This document shows positions 45,922-54,950 of a stretch of 64,000 bases of DNA, piece after piece. The notes under the pieces are model-generated. The model worked only from the letters and a program-made list of their open reading frames with translations, had not been told where the DNA came from and ran no database searches. Numbering within the stretch: the first letter of the stretch is position 1; each line of letters begins with the position of its first letter. A program made the translations under genes and the position numbers. The stretch is from Riptortus pedestris (Eukaryota > Arthropoda > Insecta > Hemiptera > Alydidae), in contig CM032230.1 of the NCBI GenBank assembly GCA_019009955.1, forward strand, positions 11,337,501-11,401,500, written 5' to 3'.

Positions 45922-47646
45922 TTGTTTTAGGGTGTATATTTAAGATTAATAAATAAATATTTTTTTAATTTTTATTTTTGACCTGCTTGGCCTTAGATCA
46001 CTGATGTATATTTCTATCATCAAGTTAAAATTTTTATTGTGGATGACAATATTGTTGAAGAATAGAATGAATTTTAATACAATCCTCTCTAGATGATATT
46101 TTGTGATTCTGTTCAATCAAATAGGAGCAGTTTTGGAGATGCTTGATTCAATTTTTAACCTGATCATAGAAATATACGTCAGTGATCCAAGGCCAAGCAT
46201 AATGAAAATATAGATCTAACGTATAAAACTGTTAAAGAATATTTTTATGTCTAGGGCTAGAAAATCATAAAAATCTTTATTAATTGTAAAATAAAATAAT
46301 AACAAATAAACAGGTGAAGCTATATAAAACCATTTAAAAATATCCATGTTATTGTTCATATCTGGTATATACTTAAGTATTCAATTAATTGTAATATATC
46401 TCTTGTATAATATTAAATATTTTCTCAAACCTATTATATTATTGACAGAAAGCATTCAAATTTATGGAACATGTTAAAAATTAAATCCCAATAATTCAAA
46501 AAAAATTTTTTATTTGTTTATGAATATTAAAAATACGCCCTAGAAAAATTAAAAATAGTCCTCAGAGAGATTCGATCTTTAGTCCTTGTGGCTACAGAAA
46601 GAGAACGTTATCAAGTGAACCACAGAGACTTTTTCAAATATACGTCTTGGCAACAAATCAAGACTTTCTGGCAAATCTTTAACATTTTCTTTTAGACAAA
46701 CATGTGTTCTCTCACTTTAACAGAATTTATTTTTCATTAAGTACTACACACTAAAAAATTGTCATTCAAATCTGTGGGGGAAGACCATGCACTCCCCTTG
46801 TTAGCGGGACTTTTGGATTTTTACGGAGTCACTGATAGAAGCACTACTTGGTGCTGTGGACAGACATATATTAAATGTCAAAGGAAGATCTGATGGATGA
46901 AAAAAATGATTTTATTATCACAAATTTATTGTTCATTGTATGAACACATCTTTCTAAAAAGAATAGTCAAAAGATATTTATGGACTATTTTCCTCTTGGA
47001 GAAGCAATGAAGGCAAAGGTCTATGCTTCAGACTGACTATATGGAAGAACTTTCTGCTGCTTAATATTGATATGAAGAATTGTTATAACAAAATCTGCAT
47101 TGCTTCTAAGAATTCTGGTTTGCCATTTGTCTTAATAAGTCCAGGCTAAGTCTATAAGTGAAATTTTGTAAGTCTCTAAACATTCTGGGTGAGAGTAAAA
47201 TATATCTGTACCATAATTTAATCAATGTATCTATTAATAGTATAAAATATAATTATATCTTATCACCTTCTGCCCACATTTCAACCTCAGATCTAGAGTT
47301 AGTATTATATAATTTTGATGATAATTAAAATTTGATTTAATTACATTTAGAGTTGTTAATCTCTCTTTGAATAAATTTCTTATTAATGTAAATAGCTGCA
47401 TGAAAGTTAGAATAATCCAAGTACAGGATTGATTGGTGATAAATTAATTAATTTTTTTTAACTGTTTATGAGTAGAGTTAGCAAGTTTTAATAATCTATT
47501 AATTAATAAATGTACATGTACTTTGTGCAAAAGACCAGTACTATTTAGGTGCCATGAAGTGAACCTATGTCTATAATGACACTAGCTAACTCTAGAACAT
47601 AATAAAATAAATTTACTATCAAGGGGATTAAATAGCACCATCATTC

Positions 47647-47682
<36 letters not shown>

Positions 47683-49062
47683 TTAATTTTTCCATTTCGT
47701 TTCAATATGGTATTTATTAATATCCACTTTGTACTACTAAGGCTTATTAAGGTGGGTTATGTACAGGTTACCACTCTTTTCTACCAGGATAGGACTAAGG
47801 ATTTTTATGCCTAATAAATTTCCTTTGCCCAGGTTAGAATCGAACTCATGACCTTAGTTTTACCAAGTGAGATTAAGTTGACCAATGAGGAAAATTGAGG
47901 AAATGTAGAGCACAGTGAGGTGAATCGAGGAAATATAGAAGCATAGATGAGGAAAATTGAGGAAATGTAGAGCACAGTGAGGTGAATCGAGGAAATATAG
48001 AAGCATAGATGAGGAAAATTGAGGAAATGTAGAAGCATAGATGAGGAGAATCATGGTAATGTAGAATCATATCCAAGGGGCATTCAAGGAAATTTGAAAG
48101 CATATCCAAGGGGAATCAAGGAAATTTAGAAGCATATCCAAGGGGAATCAAGGAAATTTGGAAGCATATCCAAGGGGAATCAAGGAAATTTAAAAGCATA
48201 TCCAAGGGGAATCAAGGAAATTTAGAAGCATATCCAAGGGGAATCAAGGAAATTTGGAAGCATATCCGAGGAGAATCATGGAATAGTAGGAGCTTAGATG
48301 GGGATCTCAATATTTCCGTAGGGTATTTTTGAAAAGTTTACTTATGATATTATAAATGCAGAAACTACTGCATAACATTCCTTGCTCTAATTGAGCTTCT
48401 TTAACATCAAGACTCCAATGTCTCTCATCTTGAACTACACTAAACCTAGCTTCGTCAAAATTTGTACTGACCCAGTTGACATTTTTTTTGGGGGAAGAGT
48501 TCTATTTTCAGTAACTTATATTGTTCATTGTTTAATACATATCTGTACGTAATTCTTTGCAAGCAGAATAACAAAACTGTCTACTTTCATTTCTAGTGTG
48601 AAAGTTAACATTCAATCCCATGTGATATTTTTATTAAAATCTCTAAAGTTTATTTTGTTTTGATTAATGTTTAATTATACATTATTTAATGAGGGGAGAT
48701 TATATCAATTTATATTATTATATTAATCTTATAAAATTTAATTATTTTTTTTAATATTATGGTTACTTTAGTTATTTACAGTCATTGACGGTGTAGAAAA
48801 GAAAAATCTTTTTTCGGTTGTTTTTATCACCTTTGCTTAAATTTTAAAATATTTAGAACTAGTGTGTGTGTGTGTATATATAATTTTATAATACATAAAA
48901 TTTGTGAAACAGGAAGTGACAAAAAAGAGTGAGAGGATTACAGCACTCGAGAGAGAGAAAGCATCGCTAATCCGAGAGTTGTTCCATTCTCGAGCCCAGC
49001 CCCACCAGCTTCCGCTCCCGAGAGACCCCACATCTCAAGATCCTGCCGTCCCCTTTATGTAG
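34375..49062 (+). CDS. SAPCD2: SAPCD2-like suppressor APC domain protein, 8 exons
   Basis: Exons: 34375-34440, 35834-35960, 36160-36305, 38114-38349, 39523-39730, 40110-40253, 45251-45433, 48913-49062 (TAG). All junctions are GT-AG and phase-consistent, giving 419 aa (human SAPCD2 is about 394). An N-terminal globular domain has LPKQFVAALRTLFDILDE and GFVMFSDIENRW, the family's suppressor-APC signature, and LSFERFCAGLKICLLRN. A Pro-rich linker follows (exon 4), then a basic segment (exon 5), then coiled-coil helices (exons 6-8, e.g. LKKMKQIELEKDVLMQGLEA and LLRARILEVNRHLATL). SAPCD2 proteins act in cell polarity and spindle orientation; the role here is inferred from the family. ATG 34375 was chosen because it opens a short hydrophilic segment in frame with exon 2; an upstream in-frame start cannot be excluded. 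Confidence 0.88.
35834..35960 (+). CDS. SAPCD2: SAPCD2-like exon 2: suppressor APC domain start
   Basis: Acceptor CGTTTAG, donor GTAAGT. Encodes PTLEGLPKQFVAAL, RTLFDILDEKAIGFV and MFS. Confidence 0.88.
36160..36305 (+). CDS. SAPCD2: SAPCD2-like exon 3: suppressor APC domain end
   Basis: Acceptor TTATTGCAG, split codon G|AC. Encodes DIENRWQDDG, SLRKVTPPNGLLSFERFC and GLKICLLRNQ. Donor GTAAAT. Confidence 0.88.
36330..36545 (-). mobile_element. tRNA-derived SINE (family S), diverged
   Basis: Minus-oriented. Tail block CTAATTGGGACAGGTTATCTAC, middle block ACTAAATAAATTCCCTTTGA, then a degraded tRNA-like head near 36480-36545. It belongs to the SINE family clustered at 53.5-57.3 kb. Confidence 0.65.
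36546..38113 (+). other. SAPCD2-like intron 3 remainder
   Basis: Noncoding, AT-rich. Apart from a family A head at 37395-37450 (CATGGGAAATCTGCTTAG, TTTACACAGCCC), I recognise nothing. Confidence 0.6.
38114..38349 (+). CDS. SAPCD2: SAPCD2-like exon 4: Pro/Ser-rich linker
   Basis: Acceptor TTGGATAG, donor GTATAC, phase 0 in and phase 2 out. Encodes KKRGGVSRSSSGAEN, a proline-rich stretch (PADPPLGIPIKPPLYGPPKP) and polar sequence. Probably disordered. Confidence 0.83.
38372..38550 (-). mobile_element. Family A 3' fragment with CT and AT microsatellites
   Basis: AAGGCAAATCATCTATTAGAG, CATGACACAATTTT, and TGCCCATTGATC resemble the family A right end. A (CT)n then (AT)n microsatellite (38477-38550) follows. 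Confidence 0.6.
39165..39440 (-). mobile_element. Family A fragment
   Basis: AGCAGATTTACCACG, GCTATTGAGGTTGTACTCAT, CTTGAATATTAACTGAGA and the ACTCATGTCATATTAAT block, in order. The microsatellite centre is deleted. Confidence 0.65.
39523..39730 (+). CDS. SAPCD2: SAPCD2-like exon 5: basic segment
   Basis: Acceptor GCGTAG with phase 2 join AG|A; donor GTATGA. Encodes SAVGLERNVEKSE, GKPASAAEQHKKATVRRR and EPRRHTLQNGIDYNM. Confidence 0.83.
40110..40253 (+). CDS. SAPCD2: SAPCD2-like exon 6: coiled coil
   Basis: Acceptor TGTATTTAG, donor GTAAGT, 144 bp, phase 0. Encodes LKKMKQIELEKDVLMQGLEA and AKDWYMKQIASVQEKM with heptad-like hydrophobics. Confidence 0.87.
40557..40800 (-). pseudogene. LINE pol C-terminal fragment
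   Basis: The minus-strand frame contains IHWDKAMMTDLTVHHNDPN, ILVANKGKK and ENNRKKINV. This resembles the W-D-x-x-(I/M)MTD-x-TV-x-HN-x-P block found near the end of some LINE ORFs, followed by the usual IDVA-like strand. Isolated fragment in an intron. Confidence 0.5.
41066..41129 (+). repeat. AT microsatellite
   Basis: (AT)n tract directly beside the family B 3' terminus, preceded by the family A-like ATGAGGTCCGTTCAAAATTA. Confidence 0.95.
41130..43269 (-). mobile_element. Family B Helitron-like element, longest copy
   Basis: 2.14 kb, minus-oriented. The 3' end at 41130 shows CTAG next to the hairpin block GGTACCCGGCTTCGCCCGGG. The other end reads CAGACAGAGGTTACAATT and runs into an (AT)n microsatellite. 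The middle region (about 41380-42250) is absent from the 1.27-kb copy. Modules with TAACAAAAGTTACTCTAAAT are repeated three times. No helicase is encoded. Confidence 0.78.
43270..43334 (+). repeat. AT microsatellite
   Basis: (AT)n run separating family B from the GCCACG repeat block at 43336. Confidence 0.95.
43336..43470 (-). repeat. Inverted copy of the 44985-45195 repeat
   Basis: GTGGCTTACATACCAACTCT and the TTCAAAAAATAATAACATTA block are the reverse complement of 45070-45150. This might be the 3' tail of a Penelope-like element: the GAAGAG..GCCACGAAAC motif is suggestive only. Confidence 0.5.
43870..44958 (+). mobile_element. Family B Helitron-like element, 3' truncated
   Basis: Begins near TTTGTCTCTGTGTCC, has the GAGTGGGGGTTACAAGGGAG and ACTTTTGTTATATGCAC modules, and ends CATTCAGCCTCAAATGACTT then CCCGGGCG. 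The hairpin is interrupted and the CTAG end is lost. Confidence 0.7.
44985..45195 (+). repeat. GAAGAG..GCCACGAAAC repeat
   Basis: Direct counterpart of 43336-43470 in opposite orientation, ending just before SAPCD2-like exon 7. It contains CCCTTGAAGAGGTGGTATGT and GCCACGAAACATGTAGGGCA. Confidence 0.5.
45251..45433 (+). CDS. SAPCD2: SAPCD2-like exon 7: coiled coil
   Basis: Acceptor GCTTGCAG, donor GTCAGT, 183 bp, phase 0. Encodes EQWSEAQGERVELLRARI, LEVNRHLATLTDPGLPLH and SVISRLRQQNHILTQ. Confidence 0.88.
45593..46850. mobile_element. 1.2-kb fold-back element with tRNA-like arms
   Basis: Outer arms 45593-45880 and 46545-46850 are reverse complements: GTGCATGG, CTGTTAAAGTGAGAGAA and GAAAGTCTTGA pair with the opposite arm. 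Inner arms (45960-46020 and 46130-46210, GATCACTGATGTATATTTCT against AGAAATATACGTCAGTGATC) pair as well. Each arm carries a tRNA-like stretch: TGCCGAGTTGGTAGTGC with GAAATCGAATC on the left, and a decayed counterpart on the right. No frame. Confidence 0.7.
45888..45917 (+). repeat. Poly-T run
   Basis: About 27 consecutive T after the left tRNA-like arm; possibly the A-tail of a minus-oriented retroposed unit. Confidence 0.7.
47645..47882 (-). mobile_element. SINE family S copy beside an AT microsatellite
   Basis: TAATATCCACTTTGTACTAC (tail), TTATGTACAGGTTACCACTC, then CCCAGGTTAGAATCGAACTC and a degraded head ending at 47880. (AT)n at 47651-47676 adjoins the tail. Confidence 0.7.
47884..48300 (+). 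repeat. 30-32 bp minisatellite with two unit types
   Basis: The left part (47884-48055) alternates GAGGAAAATTGAGGAAAT-type and GAGGTGAATCGAGGAAAT-type units. The right part (48062-48275) is about seven near-identical 32-bp units with CCAAGGGGAATCAAGGAAAT. All share a GAATCRAGGAAATNTAGAAG-like core. It starts directly at the SINE head and lies in the last SAPCD2-like intron. Confidence 0.92.
48913..49062 (+). CDS. SAPCD2: SAPCD2-like exon 8: coiled-coil end and stop
   Basis: Acceptor GTGAAACAG. Encodes EVTKKSERITALEREKASLI and RELLHS-like RELFHSRAQP, then a polar tail ending VPFM and TAG at 49060. Confidence 0.87.
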   Translation, partial: EVTKKSERITALEREKASLIRELFHSRAQPHQLPLPRDPTSQDPAVPFM

Positions 49063-49545
49063 GCTTATGCCTGTATCATTTTTATTGTTTATTGTGCTTT
49101 TTTTAAAAAAAATTTTATTGTATTTTATATGATTTTAACATTGCAGATAAGAACATATGTTCTTATTGTTATAAAATTTGTCAATCATTTTGTGAATTTA
49201 TTTAACAATTGTTTGCTTCTTATTTTTCTGTGTAAATACTAAAATTATTTACAGTTTTAAATATGTTTGTAAGAAGCAGCTTCTTTCCAATTTTTTACTA
49301 ATTGAATGGCTAATGTTAAGCTAAAAAATTATATTTTTATATATTTTAAATATGTTGTTAATACATCTTTGTCTGTTATTCTGTTTAAAGAAATTTATTT
49401 GTTGTGATAACCATTGGTGCTCTTGTTAAAAATGCATTTGCCTGTGCCTTAAGATTAAAGGAGGATTGCAGCTGAATCTCAAACTATATTACTTTACCAC
49501 TGGAAAATAAGAATGAAACTAGTCAATAAATGCTACTTATTATTT
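49063..49545 (+). other. SAPCD2-like 3'UTR
   Basis: AT-rich after the stop. AATAAA at 49525-49530 is the best polyadenylation signal, so the transcript probably ends near 49545. Confidence 0.55.
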
Positions 49546-49684
49546 GTGATTTTATTTTTATTACCATAATTTTCATCCTTTCAGTCATCGTAGGAGTCAT
49601 TCATGCTGAGAATTCAAATAATCGATCATCACATCAGCTCATTTCTAAAGTATCCAGAATCAAATTTCATTGATTCATTTTTCC

Positions 49685-50175
49685 CTTAGAAAAAATCAAT
49701 TTTTGAGGTTATACACATGACTTGATTTTTGAAAAATATCTTCAAATTTCAATTGATCCTATCTTATAGACGATGAAAATGAGGTATGTTCAAAATTATA
49801 CATGCGTGTTTATATATATATTTGAGTTTTAGTGCAGTGCTCTAGTAGCCACAATTTTTTTTTTATCATTCCCAAACTTAATATTTAAATGTTTTATGTA
49901 CTACCAAAGATCAAGTTCGATAATGGCTGAAATTAGACCAGTGGGAAGGGGAGAACTTCAAATTATCTCCTTTATTATAATTCACATTGAAAAATAGTAT
50001 AGAACCAATATTATTGCAAATGTAATTTCCTATAATTTTTCTTATATATAGTTTTTCTCTATCTTGAATATTAACCAAGATATTTGCATTTATTTAGTTT
50101 TCAGCCTTCATTAAACTCTCACTACTACTCATGTCATATTAACAATAAATTGTTATATAATAAACAAATTTATTC
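49685..50175 (-). mobile_element. Family A, diverged copy
   Basis: TTGAGGTTATACACATGAC, GATGAAAATGAGGTATGTTC, CTCTAGTAGCCACAATTTTT, TGAATATTAACCAAGA and the ACTCATGTCATATTAAC block, in order. Confidence 0.65.
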
Positions 50176-50514
50176 ATAACTTCACTACAGAATACTGTTT
50201 TCTTTCAATGTGTGAGATATGTGCTAATATTTTTGGAGAGATGTCATCATTTAAGTTTTTGATTTTAGAAAAAAACTTCATGATTTTTATTTGTTGTTGA
50301 TTCATTGTACAGAGAATGTAGGTTATCTGTATGTACATTTTAACCCCAAATTATCATTTCCAATTACAAAAACAAAAATTTAATCATAAATTTCGGTTTT
50401 AACTGTAAGGATTTTACGCCTGCGAAGCAAACGTGGATTCAATAACAAATCCAAGTGAAAACAGATGCCTAACTGAAGCAAGGTGAAGACTATTGTGATG
50501 CAAATGGTGGAGGG

Positions 50515-51175
50515 AGGCCCCTAATGCAATAAATTTTCTGTTAGGGAAATCAGCTATTTATGTTGTACTCCTGATCTAATTATCATCAATTTTACAGAAG
50601 ATTGTGTCATGGAGGGGCTGCGTAAACTAAGCAGATTTCCCACGCTCTGGTATGACACCCAAATGATCTCATCTCATATATTCTCTATTTGCAAATATAA
50701 ATCCGTCAGTACAAGTTGAGTTGAAATATATTGAAAGTTGAAAACAAGGAAGTACGAATTAAGTAGTATTAAGTACGAAATCGATTAATATTTGAGTTGC
50801 ATAGCCATTTATAGAATAATTGTAATGAATCAATAATTTGACAAGATTGGTACTATATAAAATTTTTTGATCCAGATCATAATAAGAGTAATTTTGAAAT
50901 TCCCCCTCCCTAAACCACCTCTTCCCATTGGTTGGATTTTAGCTCTTAACGAACATGATCTCTATTTTTACACAAATTGTTTAAAAATCAAAACGATCAG
51001 ACAAAAATTGAGATCGCTAGAGTGTTAACTGACAAATATATATATACTATTTTGAACAGACCTTATTTTCGTCTTCTCCTATGTAGGTTCGATGGATATT
51101 TGAAGAAAAATTTTCAATATCGTGTCATGATTACAATCTCAAAACTGATTTCCCGTAAGGGAAATCTGCTAAAAA
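50515..51175 (+). mobile_element. Family A, full-span copy, plus
   Basis: GGGGCTGCGTAAACTAAGCAG and GATTTCCCACG at the 5' side; GAGATCGCTAGAGTG, a short AT centre, then GATTTCCCGTAAGGGAAATC followed by TGCTAA at 51170. Older: many substitutions. A further family A end fragment precedes it at 50535. Confidence 0.7.
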
Positions 51176-51335
51176 ATGAGGTCTGTTCACACACCTGCCT
51201 GATTACTATATCCTCCAGCAAAAGGGTAATTTCAAATAAATTATTGAAATAAAAATAATTAAAATGAAAGATATGTTTAATAGGTAAAAGTATCACAATA
51301 GGCCTTAGTACTATCTACTGAGATCAGTACCTTAT

Positions 51336-51336
<1 letters not shown>

Positions 51337-51384
<48 letters not shown>
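51337..51384 (+). repeat. AT microsatellite
   Basis: (AT)n near the 3' end of the ZDHHC24-like gene. Confidence 0.9.
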
Positions 51385-51389
<5 letters not shown>

Positions 51390-51478
51390 ATATACATTTT
51401 GTATTACTAAATATAGTAAATGATAGTCTCACATCACTTAAATGCACAAAGGTATAAAATAATTATTGGAACAAAGCC

Positions 51479-52016
51479 TTACTTAGACTTATGGGAATAT
51501 AGCTTAAGCTCATCCCAGTTTATGCCATCATGGGGGAGTTTGGATTCTGTGAATGGAGATAGGAGCGTCATGTACCATCGTTCTCCGAGGACTTGCTTCA
51601 TATTCTCCTTGGCATTGCCCAAATCATACGTGACTACACTCTTCCCCCTCTCGTACATAGTCGTCCCTCGGGCAATATTCAGCACGTGGTAGATGAAAAG
51701 TGTTACCACTGCAAACATCCCGACTATCGATATTATGCAAATGACCCTGTAGAGCTGGAGGATCGAGAAGTCGGCCCCCGTGAGGAGAACCGCCAGCGGA
51801 AGGAGGAGCTTGACCATGCTGTAGAACGAAGAGAAGGACGTGAACGTCCAGAGGTAGTAAGCATTGAAGTAAGTGCAATATAAAGTACTTAATGACATGT
51901 AGAAGAGGAATGCTATGAAGTAGCGGTGGTTGTAATGCCCGATGCAGCAAGACGTGAAGTTGCAGTGGTGGTCTCGCTTCAGGATACATCTCCCACAAAG
52001 ATTGCAATGCCAAGAC
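51479..52016 (-). CDS. ZDHHC24: ZDHHC24-like exon 2 (DHHC motif to stop)
   Basis: Carries the second half of the Cys-rich domain with the DHHC catalytic tetrad, two C-terminal membrane spans and the tail LPHDGINWDELKLY. The frames on the plus strand here are shadows. Confidence 0.93.
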
Positions 52017-53355
52017 CTAAAATACACATTCAGTATAACTCTTTGTCAGAAGAAATATGACAAAATTTGATGTGGATACCACTACTAATAAATTAAATAT
52101 ACAAAATGTTTTACAAATTATGTAATTTAAAAATGATATATGATATTGTTCTTCCAATGCATCAGATGAAAAAATGTTACAGAACAAATTTATAGACTTT
52201 TTTATGATACACAAAAATATGATGTCCAGACCACATCTTCCTTGAATTATATTAAATTAAATAAACAATATGTTCCAATGCATCTTATCAAAAAATGTCA
52301 TAGAACATGATTTATAGATTGTTTCATGATAAACAAAAAAGGGCCTATACAATTTTTTTATATCTCTGAAACAGATGGAGAATTTTTTTTTTTCTGCCCT
52401 CCACTAACCCCTGCTTCTTCCCTTTTAGTCAATTTTGATCCAAACAAGAGGTGCACAGCTAGATGTTACACCAATCTCAAATATAATATTTCAACATTCA
52501 AAGACTAGCTGTTTTGAGTTATGCGAGATACATATGCCATGCCAAACAAATGGATAACTCCATGCTCAGGAGGTACAAGGAAGTAACAAATGTCCTTTAC
52601 AAATCTTTAATTTTAAGATAACACTGGTCTGAGTTCCTGGACACATTGGGATAAAGGTACCATGAAAGCTGACATCCTGCAAAAAGAGGCTGCAGAGAGC
52701 TAGTTTTGTGCATCTGAACCTGTTGCACCAAATAATTAGACTAATAAGGAAAATACAGAAAAAGACAGCAAGTCAATGGTTATATAAGGAAAGGGTAAAG
52801 GGAGTTCACTGTTTACAGGCTAATCATTTTAGCTAGTCAAATTTTAAATTTATAATATGAATGGAAAGATAGTAGTTGTTCGGTTATATAATAAGGACAA
52901 TTGTAATTTTCAAAAACAATTTTTGAGGTTCATGTAACTGAAGGGAGCAACTGGTTCAGGTTATTAAGAGCCAATCCCACATTAGGAACAGTAAACTGTT
53001 GTGCCTGTGGCTTAGCAGTAACTCCTTTGATAGTAAGTGGAGTGTATTACCTGGGTGGTGCTATGCTCTCACACACAGCACAGAACCTCCAAGTCGGCTT
53101 GAGGGTCGATGGAAGTATCACCCCTCGAGTGCTGGTGTCCAAGAGAAATACTGCCATGAAATTGCCGACGACATTGAAGAGGAGGAGTGTAGAAATGCAG
53201 CAGTTGATGTAGTAGAGGTAGATCGAGGGGCCGAAGTAAGCAGGGAGAACGATAAAAACTTCGAACCAATAGCAGACTGGTATCATAAGAAGTAGAAATC
53301 CAGTCCCCGCGAAGTCAGTCCCACATTTAGGGAAAAGATTGTTCCTGAGTAACAT
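51479..53355 (-). CDS. ZDHHC24: ZDHHC24-like protein S-acyltransferase, 2 exons
   Basis: Exon 1 is 53355-53051 and exon 2 is 52016-51479 on the minus strand; donor GTAATA, acceptor TTTTAG, codon AG|G, 280 aa (human ZDHHC24 is 284). Two N-terminal membrane spans (LLLMIPVCYWFEVFIVLP and a following LLLFNVVGNFMAVFLL) precede the cytosolic Cys-rich domain: CAVCESIAPPRSWHCNLC and KRDHHCNFTSCCIGHYNH, with the catalytic DHHC. Two more spans follow (FIAFLFYMSLSTLYCTYF, VICIISIVGMFAVVTLFIY), then a short cytosolic tail. The enzyme attaches palmitate to Cys of membrane proteins, probably in Golgi or ER; location is inference. ATG 53355 is the first in frame and fits the family length. Confidence 0.93.
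52605..53010 (+). pseudogene. LINE RNase H domain remnant in the ZDHHC24-like intron
   Basis: Broken plus-strand frames give VPGHIGIK and TMKADILQKEAAES, the V-P-G-H-x-G-I..KAD motif of LINE RNase H, then a Cys motif CCACGLAVTPL near 52998-53030. Stops and shifts throughout. Confidence 0.55.
53051..53355 (-). CDS. ZDHHC24: ZDHHC24-like exon 1 (start, membrane spans 1-2)
   Basis: ATG then LLRNNLFPKC, two hydrophobic spans, and the Cys-rich domain start WRFCAVCESIAPPR before donor GTAATA. Confidence 0.92.
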
Positions 53356-53564
53356 TGCTACCTTAAATCGGCTTCTAACTTAAAACGCCCATCCAAATAA
53401 TGATCAACGGCTGAGATTGACATTTACACAAACAAAGCAAAGAGCATCACAATACTGCAAATTCTTGATGCTGAACATCACCTGATCAAATAAATGACGT
53501 CAGAAGTGTCACATAGGTAACGTAAATTAATCTATGCCCAACAATATGAATATAAACCATGGAG

Positions 53565-53790
53565 CTAAGGTTAGCCATGTGATTTAAAGCTTTGACCTTA
53601 ATCTCACATGGTAAACCTAGAGTGGTGACTTTGATTCCCGCCTGGGCTGAAGAATTTATTTAGTGACGGAATTCATTAATTAAAATCCTTAGTCCAGGCT
53701 TGGCTTGAAAAGGATGATAACCTGTAGATAACCCGTTCCAATTAGCCTTAGTCGCAAAAAGTGGACGTTAATGAATAATTTTTAAAACAC
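53565..53790 (+). mobile_element. SINE family S, copy in cluster
   Basis: tRNA-like head with A-box region GGTTAGCCATGTGATTTAAAG and B-box-like CTTTGATTCCCGCC, then GAATTTATTTAGTGACGGAA, GGATGATAACCTGTAGATAA and tail AGTGGACGTTAATGAATAAT. About 225 bp. Confidence 0.8.
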
Positions 53791-53799
53791 TCAATTATA

Positions 53800-53995
53800 C
53801 TTTGGGGCTCAGGTTAGCCATGTGAATCGAAGCGTTGGTCTTAATCTCATTTAGTTAACCTAAAGTTGTGAGTTTGATTCTAACACAGACAATAGGAATT
53901 TATTTAATGACAAACTGATTAAATAGAATCCTTAATTCCAGTCTGGTAGAAATAATCCTCCCCGCTTAATTAGCCTTAAATAAATAACATAAAGT
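53800..53995 (+). mobile_element. SINE family S, copy in cluster
   Basis: Head GGCTCAGGTTAGCCATGTG, B-box-like GAGTTTGATTC, body GAATTTATTTAATGACAAAC; the tail is shortened. Confidence 0.78.
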
Positions 53996-54094
53996 TCAGA
54001 GATGTGTGAAGTAAAGGGGGGAATCGAATTGACCACTCTAGGTTTTTGAACACAAATTTCTTTAATAAACTTGAAATTTATTTAGTTAACAATA

Positions 54095-54915
54095 TTTAAA
54101 CGATTTCCCTGAAGGGAAATCAGATATTGAGGTTGTACTCATGCGATTTTTGAAAAATGTCCTCAAATGTCCATCGATCCTACCTAGGAGATGACGAAAA
54201 TAAGATTCGTTCAAAATTTTATATATATGTTTGTTAACTCTCTACAATCCATATTTCTTTTCGATCGTTACCAAACTGGATATTTAAACGTTTTATTATT
54301 ATTATTTATTAACGTTCACTTTTTGCAACTTAGGCTAATCGGGACGGGTTATCTACAGGTTACCATCCTTTTCTAGCCAGGGTGGGATTTTAGGATGTTA
54401 TTTAATGAATTTCGTCACTAAATAATTTCCTTTGCCCAGGCGAGAATCGAACTCGCCACTCTAGGTTTACCATGTAAGATAAAGGTCCACGCTTTAACTC
54501 GCTTGGCTAACCTGAGCCCCCTTAAACGTTTTATATAAATCAATGGCTGAAATCGGAAACAGTGAGGGGAGGTTAGAGGGGTAATTTCGAAAATTCTAAA
54601 TATCTCCGTTATTTCACGTCGGATCAAAAAAGTGCATGGAACTAATCTTATTGCAAATAAAATGTTACATAAACGTTGTAATGCATTTTTTCGCTATCAT
54701 GATTATAAACCGAGATATTTTCATTTTTTAGTATTCGCCCTTCAGGAAACCCCCACTCCTAGTCATGTCATATTAACAGTGAGCTGTTATATTATGGAGC
54801 ACTTTATTTCTATTTTAAATACCAACTATTGTTCTCATTGAACTTTTACTTTTTACGATAATTGCAAATACGTGGGAAATCCGCTAAGTTAACGCAGCCC
54901 CTGCGGTGCGGACGT
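54095..54915 (-). mobile_element. Family A element split by a SINE
   Basis: Reads minus: CCTGAAGGGAAATCAG and GAGGTTGTACTCAT at the 3' end, ATCGTTACCAAACTGG, [SINE 54297-54521], GGCTGAAATCGGA, the TATCTCCGTTATTTCACGTC block and ACGTGGGAAATCCGC at the 5' end. About 595 bp without the SINE. Confidence 0.8.
54297..54521 (-). mobile_element. SINE family S with target-site duplication
   Basis: 225 bp, minus-oriented: head GGGGCTCAGGTTAGCCAAGC at 54521, B-box-like GAGTTCGATTCTCGCC, tail AGTGAACGTTAATAAATAAT at 54297. Flanked by the perfect 13-bp repeat TTAAACGTTTTAT (54284-54296 and 54522-54534), the family A target sequence. Confidence 0.92.
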
Positions 54916-54950
54916 TTTTTAAATATATATTTTTTACCTAACATAATATC

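Noticed and set aside
47884..48300. Possible CRISPR-like array
   Set aside because: Units are contiguous and related along their whole length with no unique spacers, in a eukaryotic intron; it is a minisatellite.
51593..51883. Plus-strand ORF of 96 codons
   Set aside because: Opposite-strand shadow of the DHHC exon.
54430..54521. Possible tRNA gene (class II)
   Set aside because: Same head is present in about ten copies fused to a common body and tail, with a target-site duplication; it is a SINE, not a tRNA gene.
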